A DNA stretch of 58,523 nt from Oscillospiraceae bacterium HV4-5-C5C (lineage in GTDB: Bacteria > Bacillota > Clostridia > Saccharofermentanales > Fastidiosipilaceae): positions 1 through 58,523 of the forward strand of contig JAAVLZ010000019.1 of assembly GCA_012034405.1 (NCBI GenBank), written 5' to 3'. The notes under the pieces are model-generated. The model was not told where the DNA came from, did not search any database, and saw nothing but the letters and a program-made list of their open reading frames with translations. Each line of letters starts with the position of its first letter. Position 1 is the stretch's first letter. Shown one piece after another: positions 37,944 to 45,932 of the stretch. The position numbers and the translations under genes are program-made.

Positions 37944-39722
37944 ATGACACCACAGGGTCTCGCTTATTTAGCGCGTTACGGCTTTACCCTGCTGATCGCG
38001 GCTATTTCTATGCTGCTGCTCCGGGGAGCCATCAGGGATCTGCGCGGCCGCAGTAAAACAAATCTGCGCCCGGTGCGCGGTCGCTACCTCCTGGCGCTGG
38101 GCGGCAACGGCAGTAATCTATATCCGGTGAAACAACTGCCCCTGTTTCATACCACCATCCTGGGCCGCGGCCATATCTGTGATATCCGGATCCATGATGA
38201 GCAGGTCGGTCTGCGGCACGCGGTTATCTATCTTTATGACGGCCTGTGGTATGTGCGGCCCATGTCAGATAAGACCCCGGTCCTGCTCAACGGGGTGCCG
38301 GTTAAAGATCCGGTGCCGCTGGAAAATAAGGACATGGTGCAGGTAGGCCGTTCCCAGCTGCTTTATGTTGATCAGGAGGAGGCCGCCGCCGAAGCCGGCG
38401 GCACCCTTTACGCGGACCGCTCGGAGGATATGCTGGAACTGCTGCCGCAGGTACGTACTGGGGGTGCCTGGTTCCTGAGCAATCTCCTGATGCTGGGCGC
38501 AAGCCTGCTGCTGCTGCTCTTGCTGGATGAAGGCCTGAGTCCTCTGAGACGACCTTACGCCGCCATTTTTGCTGTTTTTTATATATTGTTCAACCTGTAT
38601 TATTTTGCCCTTCCGGCTCTGATCAAGCCCTTTGAGCGGACCGCTTATCTGGTTTTTGCCAATCTGACCTTTTTAGGTTTGCTGCTACAGGCCAGGTTGG
38701 TCGCGATCAATATAAATTACAGCAACGCGGATATCACAACTGACCGGCTCAATGATATCCTCAGCGCTATAAATTCCCAGAGTACGGCCCTGTTTCTTGG
38801 CTTCTTACTGCTGCCGGTCATTGCGGTCATAGTACAGCGGACCAGGCTGCTGGAAATGCTGGTGACCGCCTGTATGGTACTTTCGCCGCTGCTTTTGATC
38901 ATAACCTTGATCCTTGGACGGGGCAAAGAGACCAACGGCGCCAGCCTCTGGCTGACCATCGGCCCCCTGTCCGTACAGCCGACCGAGTTTGCCAAGCTTA
39001 CCTATCTGATTGCATTGGCCGGCTTTTTCAAAAACCGGCCGCCGCTGAAACAGCAGATTATCTTTGCGGGCTGGGCCGCCGCCTTCTTTTTCCTGATCAT
39101 GCTGCTGCCGGATTTAGGCTCGGCTATGATTCTACTGCCTACCACGCTGGTCGTCTTTGTGGTCATGACTTCCGAATACCTGCTGACCTTCCTGGTTATG
39201 CTGGCCAGCGGGGCCGCAGGTACGCTGGCCTACGCCCTGTTCCCTTATGTCCGCAACCGCATCAGCGGCTGGACGACCTTATGGGATAAGGTGACCGCCA
39301 ATAACGAGCAGATTGTTTTTGGCCTGCAGGCCATTGGCCGCGGCGCGTTATTTGGCCGGGGCCTGGGGAACGGCAGCCCTGAAAGTGTGGCCCTTTCCCA
39401 TTCTGATATGGTCTTTGCCGTCGTTTGTGAGGAATTTGGCATTATTGTCGGGATGAGTCTGGTTTTGCTCTACATCGCCTTCTGGCTGCGCGGTGCCAAA
39501 GCTACCATGCAGGTCCGGGACGGCTTTTCTTCCAGCCTGAGTTTAGGCATTGCCACCCTCTTTTTTGTGGAAGCGGCCGTCGTCATAGGGGGTACCACCG
39601 GTCTCATACCACTGACCGGAGCGACCCTGCCCTTTATAGCCAGCGGCGGATCTTCGCTGCTGGCAAAGTCAATGATGGTGGCGGTATTTCTGGGTCTGGC
39701 CGGCCGTCATGAAAGCGTCTGA
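37944..39722 (+). CDS. FtsW/RodA-family glycosyltransferase with N-terminal FHA domain
   Basis: A 592-residue fusion. One N-terminal membrane helix is followed by a cytoplasmic FHA domain (residues 55-135; LGRGHICDIRIHDEQVGLRHAVIYL and VLLNGVPV), which binds phosphothreonine peptides. A SEDS polytopic domain follows (about ten helices; LSVQPTEFAKL, LLPDLGSAMIL, NRISGWTTLWDK). SEDS proteins polymerise lipid II into glycan strands with a partner class B penicillin-binding protein, and the next gene encodes one. The FHA domain suggests control by a Ser/Thr kinase, recalling actinobacterial arrangements where FHA proteins, RodA and PbpA genes adjoin. No kinase gene is in the window. Confidence 0.9.
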   Translation: MTPQGLAYLARYGFTLLIAAISMLLLRGAIRDLRGRSKTNLRPVRGRYLLALGGNGSNLYPVKQLPLFHTTILGRGHICDIRIHDEQVGLRHAVIYLYDGLWYVRPMSDKTPVLLNGVPVKDPVPLENKDMVQVGRSQLLYVDQEEAAAEAGGTLYADRSEDMLELLPQVRTGGAWFLSNLLMLGASLLLLLLLDEGLSPLRRPYAAIFAVFYILFNLYYFALPALIKPFERTAYLVFANLTFLGLLLQARLVAININYSNADITTDRLNDILSAINSQSTALFLGFLLLPVIAVIVQRTRLLEMLVTACMVLSPLLLIITLILGRGKETNGASLWLTIGPLSVQPTEFAKLTYLIALAGFFKNRPPLKQQIIFAGWAAAFFFLIMLLPDLGSAMILLPTTLVVFVVMTSEYLLTFLVMLASGAAGTLAYALFPYVRNRISGWTTLWDKVTANNEQIVFGLQAIGRGALFGRGLGNGSPESVALSHSDMVFAVVCEEFGIIVGMSLVLLYIAFWLRGAKATMQVRDGFSSSLSLGIATLFFVEAAVVIGGTTGLIPLTGATLPFIASGGSSLLAKSMMVAVFLGLAGRHESV

Positions 39723-39770
39723 CCAGGCGGCCTGGTCTGGCAGTCAATGTGACACACTTGAGGTTTAATC

Positions 39771-41180
39771 ATGAAACAGTTACTGCGTAATCTGAAGGTC
39801 ATCCTGATTATTTTTTCGGTCCTGACCGTGGCCTTGCTGGCCGGTATTGTGGTACAGCAAAACCGGAGCATAAACTCCCTGCAGTCCGCTGTCGGTGAAA
39901 ACAAATCAGCCTTAAAATCCCGCTACGCCCAGGCCGGCTCCATCTATACGGCGGACGGTCAGGTGCTGGCGCAGAGCGTGGACGGCGAGCGGGTCTATTC
40001 AGATGATGAAGAACTGGCTATGGCTGCCAGCCAGCTGGTGGGTGACTATACCCATAATATTTCCAATACCATTGAAACGCTGTATCAGGGATATCTGACC
40101 GGAACTGAACGCAATCCGTTTTACCAGTTGCTGTTTGATCTCTCCGGTAAAGGGCTGGAGGGCGATGATGTGTATCTGACCCTGGACAGCCGGCTGGAGA
40201 AAGCAGCCTACGAGGCGCTGGGCGATCTGAACGGCTCGGTGGTTTTGCTGAATTACTCCACCGGAGCGGTCCTGGCCTCAGTCAGCAAGCCTGCCATGAC
40301 CATGGATGATATTGTTAACTACACCAATCTGGTAGATACCGGCCTGTTCAACCGGGCCTTATCCGGCGCATATTTTCCGGGCTCAGCCTTCAAAATCATC
40401 ACGTCTTCAGCCTGGATAAACTCTGACAACTATGATCCGGACCTGACCGTGCTCTGTCAGGGCTCCACGCCGATTGTCCCTAACGGCGTCATGGAAGCAG
40501 ATGGAGAAGGCCACGGTGAGGTTGACCTGAGTAAAGCCTTTGATGTTTCCTGTAACGCTTTTTTTGGCACGGTCGGTATAGATGTCGGCTCGGAACAATT
40601 GATTGAAATGGCTGAAGCGTTTGGCTTTAACCAGCCGCTGACATTGGACCGCCTGCAGGTAACCGGTTCAAAAATCAGCATTCCGGCTGACGACGACGCG
40701 GTTTTATCCTGGGTCAGTATCGGCCAGCCGGTGGGAGACTCCGAGCTCACGCTGTCACCGCTGCATATGGCGCTGATCGCGGCCGCGGTGGCGAATAACG
40801 GCGTCATGCCTCAGCCGCACATCGTGAGTTATCTCAGCAATCCCTTGAATCAAAGCTATATGGAAATGAAGAGCAGCACGCTTTATACACCGCTGACCAG
40901 TGAGCTGGCCGGAGAAGTGAAAGCCCTGATGATTGATGAGGTCGAAAACGGCGGCGGCGCCAATGCGGCAGTGGACGGTTATCAGGTTGGCGGCAAAACC
41001 GGCACCCCTGAACTGGAAAACCAGGAGGGAAATAATGCCATCTTCCTGGGCTTCCTGGACAGTCCGAATTATCCGCTGGCCATTGCGGTCGTTTGCGAAG
41101 ACACAACATTTGCAGCTGAAAAGGCGGCGCCGATTGCCTCCGCGGTTTTCAGCGCGGCAGTCAGTCTGGGTGAAGACTGA
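39771..41180 (+). CDS. Class B penicillin-binding protein (transpeptidase)
   Basis: A 469-residue membrane-anchored transpeptidase with one N-terminal helix (residues 10-28). Active-site motifs are SAFK (SxxK; catalytic Ser in PGSAFKII), SCN (SxN) and KTGT. The N-terminal pedestal is short, as in actinobacterial PbpA. It lies 48 bases after the FHA-FtsW fusion and is its likely partner for glycan polymerisation and cross-linking. Confidence 0.93.
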   Translation: MKQLLRNLKVILIIFSVLTVALLAGIVVQQNRSINSLQSAVGENKSALKSRYAQAGSIYTADGQVLAQSVDGERVYSDDEELAMAASQLVGDYTHNISNTIETLYQGYLTGTERNPFYQLLFDLSGKGLEGDDVYLTLDSRLEKAAYEALGDLNGSVVLLNYSTGAVLASVSKPAMTMDDIVNYTNLVDTGLFNRALSGAYFPGSAFKIITSSAWINSDNYDPDLTVLCQGSTPIVPNGVMEADGEGHGEVDLSKAFDVSCNAFFGTVGIDVGSEQLIEMAEAFGFNQPLTLDRLQVTGSKISIPADDDAVLSWVSIGQPVGDSELTLSPLHMALIAAAVANNGVMPQPHIVSYLSNPLNQSYMEMKSSTLYTPLTSELAGEVKALMIDEVENGGGANAAVDGYQVGGKTGTPELENQEGNNAIFLGFLDSPNYPLAIAVVCEDTTFAAEKAAPIASAVFSAAVSLGED

Positions 41181-41224
41181 CAGCCGCTGAGGAAAGATTA
41201 TTTAAGGAAAGAGGAACATAACAG

Positions 41225-42751
41225 ATGTCCTATAAAATCGTAACCCTGGAAGGGAACGACATACACTATTGGTTTAATCAGAACAATAACTGGGTGCAGC
41301 GCAAAAAGAACGCGCCCCCGGCAGAATACGACGACCGGGCTCAGCTGGAGGCTAATCTGGACAGATTAAAAAGCGCCAAAAAGGCCCGCTATAAGATCGT
41401 TGAAACAGAAAGCGGCGGACTTAAAAATAACAATCCGCAGGCTGCCGCTTCGCAGGACAGCAACCCGAAGGGCAGTAATTCACAGGCTAACCCTTCACAA
41501 GCCGGAAATCCGAAGGGCAGTAATTCACAGGCTAACCCTTCACAAGCCGGAAATCCGAAGGGCAGTAATTCACAGGCTAACCCTTCACAGGCCGGAAATC
41601 CGCAGAACAGCGGCCCCCGGCAGGAGAGCGGATCAGAGTATAAGAACGGCCGGGCAGCGCGTGAACCAAAGCCTGCTGGCAGCCCGGTCCGGTCCGAATT
41701 ACCGGAATCCTCACCTCAGGCCGATCCGGCCGGACGGGTGGCTCCGCCGCAGAATCACCCCCGTCCAGGCCGCAGCAACCGGGCGCGGCGGCATAACCCC
41801 AAGACCAAAATAGCCAGTGTGGAAACAATGGACGCGCTGAGCTTTGATCATGAGGAACCGGACCAGGATAACTGGGATGATGTATTTGCCGCGGTGGAAG
41901 CAGAGGAAGCGCTGGCATCTCAGTTACTGACGGTAGCTGAAGTCCGGGACCATGAAGCAGAAGCCGCCCGGTATCAGCCAGGGTCCGACCCTGGCGCGTC
42001 TCCCAGCCCGGAACTGACCTCTGAGACGGCTTTACCCAGTCCTGAACCGCCGCATCAGGAACCCGGCCCGACGCCGGCTGCTGCGGAAGATAATCTGTCA
42101 GAAGAATCGGGGCTGGAAGAAACTGACCGCAATGCTGACTGCGGGGGCGGAACCCGGCCGGCTGCGGGAACACCGGCGCCTGAAGAAAGCCAAACCGCTC
42201 CGGTGCTGCCTGCCGCTGCCGCGACAGCTGAAACGGAGGCTGCCTTGCCTGGCGCGACCTTAGCGCCGGTCAGCGAAGCTGAGCTGGCCTTGCTGGAAAA
42301 TCTGGACTGGCTGCAGACCTGCTATGATATCTTTGCTCAGATGGACAGCCTGAGAGCCGGTTGCCGCCGGATGCTGCACTCCTGCGACCGGCAGACCCTG
42401 GACTTCCTGCATTACATAGAGCTGACAAATCAGGTAGACCGGGATCAGGAAGAAAGCGTTTATGAACAACTGCGGACCATCCGCCGGCAGCGCCGCCGGG
42501 CCAAGGACGCTCTGGATTTTTTAGAGCGTCTCTGCGCAGCCATGCGGGTACGGCCCAATAAAGTGAAAGATCTGCTGGACTATAAACAGCGGGACCGGGC
42601 TTATATGCCCCGGGAGCGGTCAGATCTGTTCCCGGATTTTGCGGTCAGCACAGCGGCCAGCCGGGCCAGCACAGCGGCTGACGATGCCAGAAGGCGGGAA
42701 GCCAGCCGGGAACGCGCTCAAAGCAGATCCCTGGCGGAAGAAGACGATTGA
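41225..42751 (+). CDS. Low-complexity protein with Asn/Gln/Ser/Pro repeats, unknown function
   Basis: I do not recognise this 508-residue protein. Residues 1-60 form a compact, Lys/Trp-containing start (YKIVTLEGNDIHYWF). Residues 80-125 are three identical 15-residue repeats of the type NPSQAGNPKGSNSQA. A long acidic, Pro/Ala-rich disordered region follows. The last 150 residues are Arg/Leu-rich helices (LDWLQTCYDIFAQMD to LLDYKQRDRAYMPRE). There is no signal peptide, so it is cytoplasmic. It follows the penicillin-binding protein by 44 bases with AAAGAGG upstream, so it may be part of the same cell-envelope operon. Confidence 0.65.
   Translation: MSYKIVTLEGNDIHYWFNQNNNWVQRKKNAPPAEYDDRAQLEANLDRLKSAKKARYKIVETESGGLKNNNPQAAASQDSNPKGSNSQANPSQAGNPKGSNSQANPSQAGNPKGSNSQANPSQAGNPQNSGPRQESGSEYKNGRAAREPKPAGSPVRSELPESSPQADPAGRVAPPQNHPRPGRSNRARRHNPKTKIASVETMDALSFDHEEPDQDNWDDVFAAVEAEEALASQLLTVAEVRDHEAEAARYQPGSDPGASPSPELTSETALPSPEPPHQEPGPTPAAAEDNLSEESGLEETDRNADCGGGTRPAAGTPAPEESQTAPVLPAAAATAETEAALPGATLAPVSEAELALLENLDWLQTCYDIFAQMDSLRAGCRRMLHSCDRQTLDFLHYIELTNQVDRDQEESVYEQLRTIRRQRRRAKDALDFLERLCAAMRVRPNKVKDLLDYKQRDRAYMPRERSDLFPDFAVSTAASRASTAADDARRREASRERAQSRSLAEEDD
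41465..41599 (+). repeat. 45-bp in-frame tandem repeat
   Basis: Three nearly identical 45-base units start with CCGAAGGGCAGTAATTCACA at 41465, 41510 and 41555. Near-identity at third codon positions points to recent expansion. They lie inside the low-complexity protein gene and are not a CRISPR. Confidence 0.9.
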
Positions 42752-42753
42752 AG

Positions 42754-43425
42754 CTAACGGGAGCGCAGCGGATAGCCGTGCAGCCTGATCCGGCGCCCGT
42801 GACCGCTGCGGTGGTATTGATAGATGAAGCCCATAGTAATCAGGACGATCATCAGGACAAACAGCAAGGTGGGATAAACCTGCCGCAGCGGCTCAGCGTA
42901 CTTGAGCCAGCTGCCGGCTGGCGCTCCCGCAATCAGTCCGTACAGACTGTCTACGATCAATCTGGCTCCGCTCCAGGCTGTGGCGGCAATAATAAAAAAC
43001 CGCAGGAAAAACACGGCCAGGACCGCTATGACCAGGGCCGCCGCCAGATAGACCCAAAGGTTGCTGTAACCAAACAGGGAAACTGAAAAATAACGCATAA
43101 AATAGAGTCCGAAAAAGAAGGCAGCCAGAAACACACTGAACTTGATAGCCAGCCAGAACAAAATAGCGCCGGCCAGCGCCAGCAGTGCGCTGATCGCCAG
43201 AGCCGCCCAGCCTTCAAGACCAGCCTTTTGTCCCATATACTGACCGGCATAATAGCCGCAGAGTAATCCAAAGACCGCCAGCCAGACCCGGAACAATTTG
43301 TAGCCCCAAATTAACAGGGCAATGCCCGCCGCCAGCGTCAGCAGCAGGACCAGCTGCTGGGGAAGCCCGGCATAGATTTGCTTAAGCTTAGCAACGATTT
43401 GGCTCAGATCTGTCTGCAAGGTCAT
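42754..43425 (-). CDS. DUF4203-like multi-spanning membrane protein
   Basis: ATG 43425 with AAGGAG upstream gives 223 residues; a TTG seven codons earlier lies on the binding site itself and is rejected. After an amphipathic start there are about seven hydrophobic helices with Gly/aromatic content (LIWGYKLFRVWLAVFGLLCGYYAG), matching DUF4203/TMEM198-like proteins. The function is unknown. It ends two bases from the end of the repeat-protein gene on the other strand. Confidence 0.75.
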   Translation of the reverse strand: MTLQTDLSQIVAKLKQIYAGLPQQLVLLLTLAAGIALLIWGYKLFRVWLAVFGLLCGYYAGQYMGQKAGLEGWAALAISALLALAGAILFWLAIKFSVFLAAFFFGLYFMRYFSVSLFGYSNLWVYLAAALVIAVLAVFFLRFFIIAATAWSGARLIVDSLYGLIAGAPAGSWLKYAEPLRQVYPTLLFVLMIVLITMGFIYQYHRSGHGRRIRLHGYPLRSR

Positions 43426-43523
43426 GACTCGGTCACGCTCCTTCAATTAATACCGGCTTGCCGGGCCAGGCGCCGGTGTCAGCGATGCTGGCGCCGTCGT
43501 TCAGGCTTTGAATAACCGGCTTC

Positions 43524-43532
43524 ATTATACCA
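43524..43532 (-). promoter_or_regulatory. Extended -10 of the DUF4203 gene
   Basis: Read on the minus strand the sequence is TGGTATAAT, a perfect extended -10, about 100 bases before the ATG at 43425. The -35 is not evident. Confidence 0.55.
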
Positions 43533-43663
43533 AATTCCCCCGGCTGCCAGCCGGAAATCCGGCAGGAGGCGGCCGGGGGACAGCTGCTTGGCGCGAATTT
43601 GTATTCGTTGTGTAATAAATTATTTAATTGAGCGACCAATCGGCTTTTCGCGCCAGAGCTTTG

Positions 43664-43672
43664 TGCTAAAAT
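43664..43672 (+). promoter_or_regulatory. Extended -10 of the pgk-tpi gene
   Basis: TGCTAAAAT is an extended -10; the predicted start is about 43679. The leader is about 80 bases and contains a small hairpin. Confidence 0.6.
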
Positions 43673-43685
43673 ATAAGCGTACCGT

Positions 43686-43712
43686 GACTTGTTCCATCAA
43701 CAAGTCCGTTTT
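43686..43712 (+). promoter_or_regulatory. Hairpin with T-run in the pgk-tpi leader
   Basis: GACTTGTT pairs with AACAAGTC (8 bp, 5-base loop) and TTTT follows after CG. It begins within ten bases of the predicted transcription start, so it could stabilise the 5' end or act as a weak attenuator. Confidence 0.45.
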
Positions 43713-43757
43713 ATCATGTTTTTGTTTTATTACATTGAAGTACAGGAGAGGTAACAC

Positions 43758-45719
43758 ATGGCTAAGTTGCTGAAAAAAACCGTAGAGGACATTGATCTGA
43801 AGGGCAAACGCGTGATCGCGCGCGTGGATTTCAACGTTCCTTTGGATAAAGACACTGGTGAGATCACGGACGACAAGCGGATTCGCGGCGCGCTTCCCAC
43901 CATCAAGTATTTAGTTGAGCAAGGAGCCCGCGTAATCCTGGTTTCTCATCTGGGCCGTCCTAAAAACGGACCTGAAGCCAAATTCAGCATGAAGCCTGCG
44001 GCCACGCGGCTGAGCGAGCTGCTGGGACAGCCGGTTGAGCTGGCGGCAGATGTCATTGGACCGGATGCCAAGGCCAAAGCCGCGGCTCTGAAGCCGGGTG
44101 AAATCCTGATGCTGGAGAACGTCCGTTTCCATAAAGAGGAAACCAAAAACGCGCCGGAGTTTGCCAAGGAGCTGGCTTCCCTGGCGGATGTATTTGTTAA
44201 TGACGCGTTCGGGACCGCTCACCGCGCCCATGCGTCAACCGCCGGTATCGCCAACTATCTGCCGGGTGTGTCAGGCTTCCTGATTCAGAAGGAAATTGAT
44301 GTGATGGGCAAGGCCCTGCAGAATCCCAAACGCCCGTTTGTAGCCATTTTGGGCGGCGCCAAGGTATCTGACAAAATCGGTGTTATTGAAAATCTGATCG
44401 ATAAAGTAGATACCCTGATTATCGGCGGCGGTATGGCCTACACCTTTTTTAAGGCTCAGGGCTTAAGCATCGGCGATTCCCTGTGCGAAGAAGATAAACT
44501 GGAACTGGCCAAAGCCTTGCTGGAAAAAGCTCAGCAAAAGGGCGTCAACGTCTTGCTGCCGGCCGACACCGTGATTGCCGATCATTTTGCTGCGGACGCG
44601 GATAGCAAGGTGGTTACGGCAGGTCAGGTTCCGGATGGCTGGATGGGCCTGGACATTGGCCCCAAAACCATTGAACTCTTTGACGCCGCGGTCCGTAAAG
44701 CCGGCACGATTGTCTGGAACGGTCCTATGGGCGTGTTTGAGTTTGAAAAGTTTGCGGTCGGCACCCGGGAAGTGGCCCGCGCGGTGGCCGAATCTCAGGC
44801 CATTTCTATCATCGGCGGCGGTGATTCCGCGGCGGCGATCGAACGTCTGGGCTTTGCGGATCAGGTGACGCATATCTCTACCGGCGGCGGCGCTTCGCTG
44901 GAGTTCCTTGAGGGTAAGGTGCTGCCCGGTATTGACTGCCTGCTGGATAAAAACCCCCGGCGTATCTTTGCTGCCGGCAACTGGAAGATGAACAAGGGCG
45001 TGCCGGCGGAGGCCGCCAGGTTCCTGACCGAGCTGCAGCCAAAGGTTAAGGACGCTGATGCTTCGATCGCTCTGGGCGTTCCGTTTACTGCCTTACAGGC
45101 AGCGCTGGAGGCCACTGCCTTCACCAATATCAAGATTGCGGCTGAAAACTGCCATTATGAAGATAAAGGCGCGTATACCGGTGAGGTTTCCGCGGCGATG
45201 CTGGCGCACATGGGTGTTCCTTACTGCATCATTGGTCACAGTGAACGCCGCCAGTACTTTGCGGAGACGGATGCCACCGTTAACCAGAAGGCTCTGGCCC
45301 TGCTCAACTGGGGCGTGCGTCCGATCATCTGCTGCGGTGAAACCCTGGAGCAGCGTGAGAACGGCGAAACCTTTGATTTTGTCAAATCTCAGATTGTCGC
45401 CGCTTTCAAGGGCATTCCGCAGGAGAAACTCTTCCTGGTAACGATTGCCTATGAGCCTATCTGGGCGATCGGTACCGGCCGCACCGCCAGTGACGAGCAG
45501 GCGGAAGAAGTCTGTGCTTATATCCGCGGCGTGGTGGCGGAGCTTTATGACCAGACCAGCGCGGATGAACTGCGTATCCTGTACGGCGGTTCGGTTAACG
45601 CCAAAAACGCGGCTGACCTGTTCTCACAAACCGATATTGACGGCGGCCTGGTCGGTGGCGCTTCCCTGAAGAGTGAAGACTTCTCCGTGATCGCCAATGC
45701 CTTTGTAGAAGAAGCCTGA
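43758..45719 (+). CDS. pgk-tpiA: Phosphoglycerate kinase-triosephosphate isomerase fusion
   Basis: A 653-residue bifunctional glycolytic enzyme. Residues 1-398 are PGK ([49 protein letters not shown]). Residues 401-653 are a complete TIM ([10 protein letters not shown] with the active-site Lys; [10 protein letters not shown] with His95; [11 protein letters not shown] with the catalytic Glu; [10 protein letters not shown]). The junction DKNPRR is short, with no frameshift. The same fusion is known from Thermotoga, where it forms large oligomers. AGGAGAGG precedes the ATG. GAPDH and the other glycolytic genes are not adjacent. Confidence 0.96.
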   Translation: MAKLLKKTVEDIDLKGKRVIARVDFNVPLDKDTGEITDDKRIRGALPTIKYLVEQGARVILVSHLGRPKNGPEAKFSMKPAATRLSELLGQPVELAADVIGPDAKAKAAALKPGEILMLENVRFHKEETKNAPEFAKELASLADVFVNDAFGTAHRAHASTAGIANYLPGVSGFLIQKEIDVMGKALQNPKRPFVAILGGAKVSDKIGVIENLIDKVDTLIIGGGMAYTFFKAQGLSIGDSLCEEDKLELAKALLEKAQQKGVNVLLPADTVIADHFAADADSKVVTAGQVPDGWMGLDIGPKTIELFDAAVRKAGTIVWNGPMGVFEFEKFAVGTREVARAVAESQAISIIGGGDSAAAIERLGFADQVTHISTGGGASLEFLEGKVLPGIDCLLDKNPRRIFAAGNWKMNKGVPAEAARFLTELQPKVKDADASIALGVPFTALQAALEATAFTNIKIAAENCHYEDKGAYTGEVSAAMLAHMGVPYCIIGHSERRQYFAETDATVNQKALALLNWGVRPIICCGETLEQRENGETFDFVKSQIVAAFKGIPQEKLFLVTIAYEPIWAIGTGRTASDEQAEEVCAYIRGVVAELYDQTSADELRILYGGSVNAKNAADLFSQTDIDGGLVGGASLKSEDFSVIANAFVEEA

Positions 45720-45730
45720 ACCTGACGTCT

Positions 45731-45778
45731 GAGAGCGGCCTTTGCCTTTGCAAAGCTGCCGCTCTCAAGATGCCTTTT
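45731..45778 (+). terminator. Probable terminator of pgk-tpi
   Basis: GAGAGCGGC pairs with GCCGCTCTC, and an inner CTTTG with CAAAG. The TTTT comes eight bases after the stem, so termination may be inefficient. Confidence 0.5.
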
Positions 45779-45857
45779 AGTCTGAAAGAACAGAGAAAAA
45801 GATGACGCTGCCGGTTGCGCCGGCCACCTGTCAGGACATTCGCATTACTGCTTAATG

Positions 45858-45866
45858 TGATATACT
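45858..45866 (+). promoter_or_regulatory. Extended -10 promoter of nifJ
   Basis: TGATATACT is an extended -10 (TG-A-TATACT) 67 bases before the ATG. The -35 is poor. A single Rex-like half site TTGTTAA (45906) follows, too weak to claim. Confidence 0.55.
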
Positions 45867-45932
45867 CAAACGTGGTCAGTATCTGGCCGCAAATCATCTT
45901 GGCCTTTGTTAAGATAAATAAGGAGAAAAGAC

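Noticed and set aside
41465-41599. Regular 45-bp repeats as a possible CRISPR
   Set aside because: Units are contiguous without spacers and are in frame inside a protein-coding gene.
45906-45912. Rex (redox repressor) site before nifJ
   Set aside because: Only one half-site TTGTTAA is present; the second half does not match.
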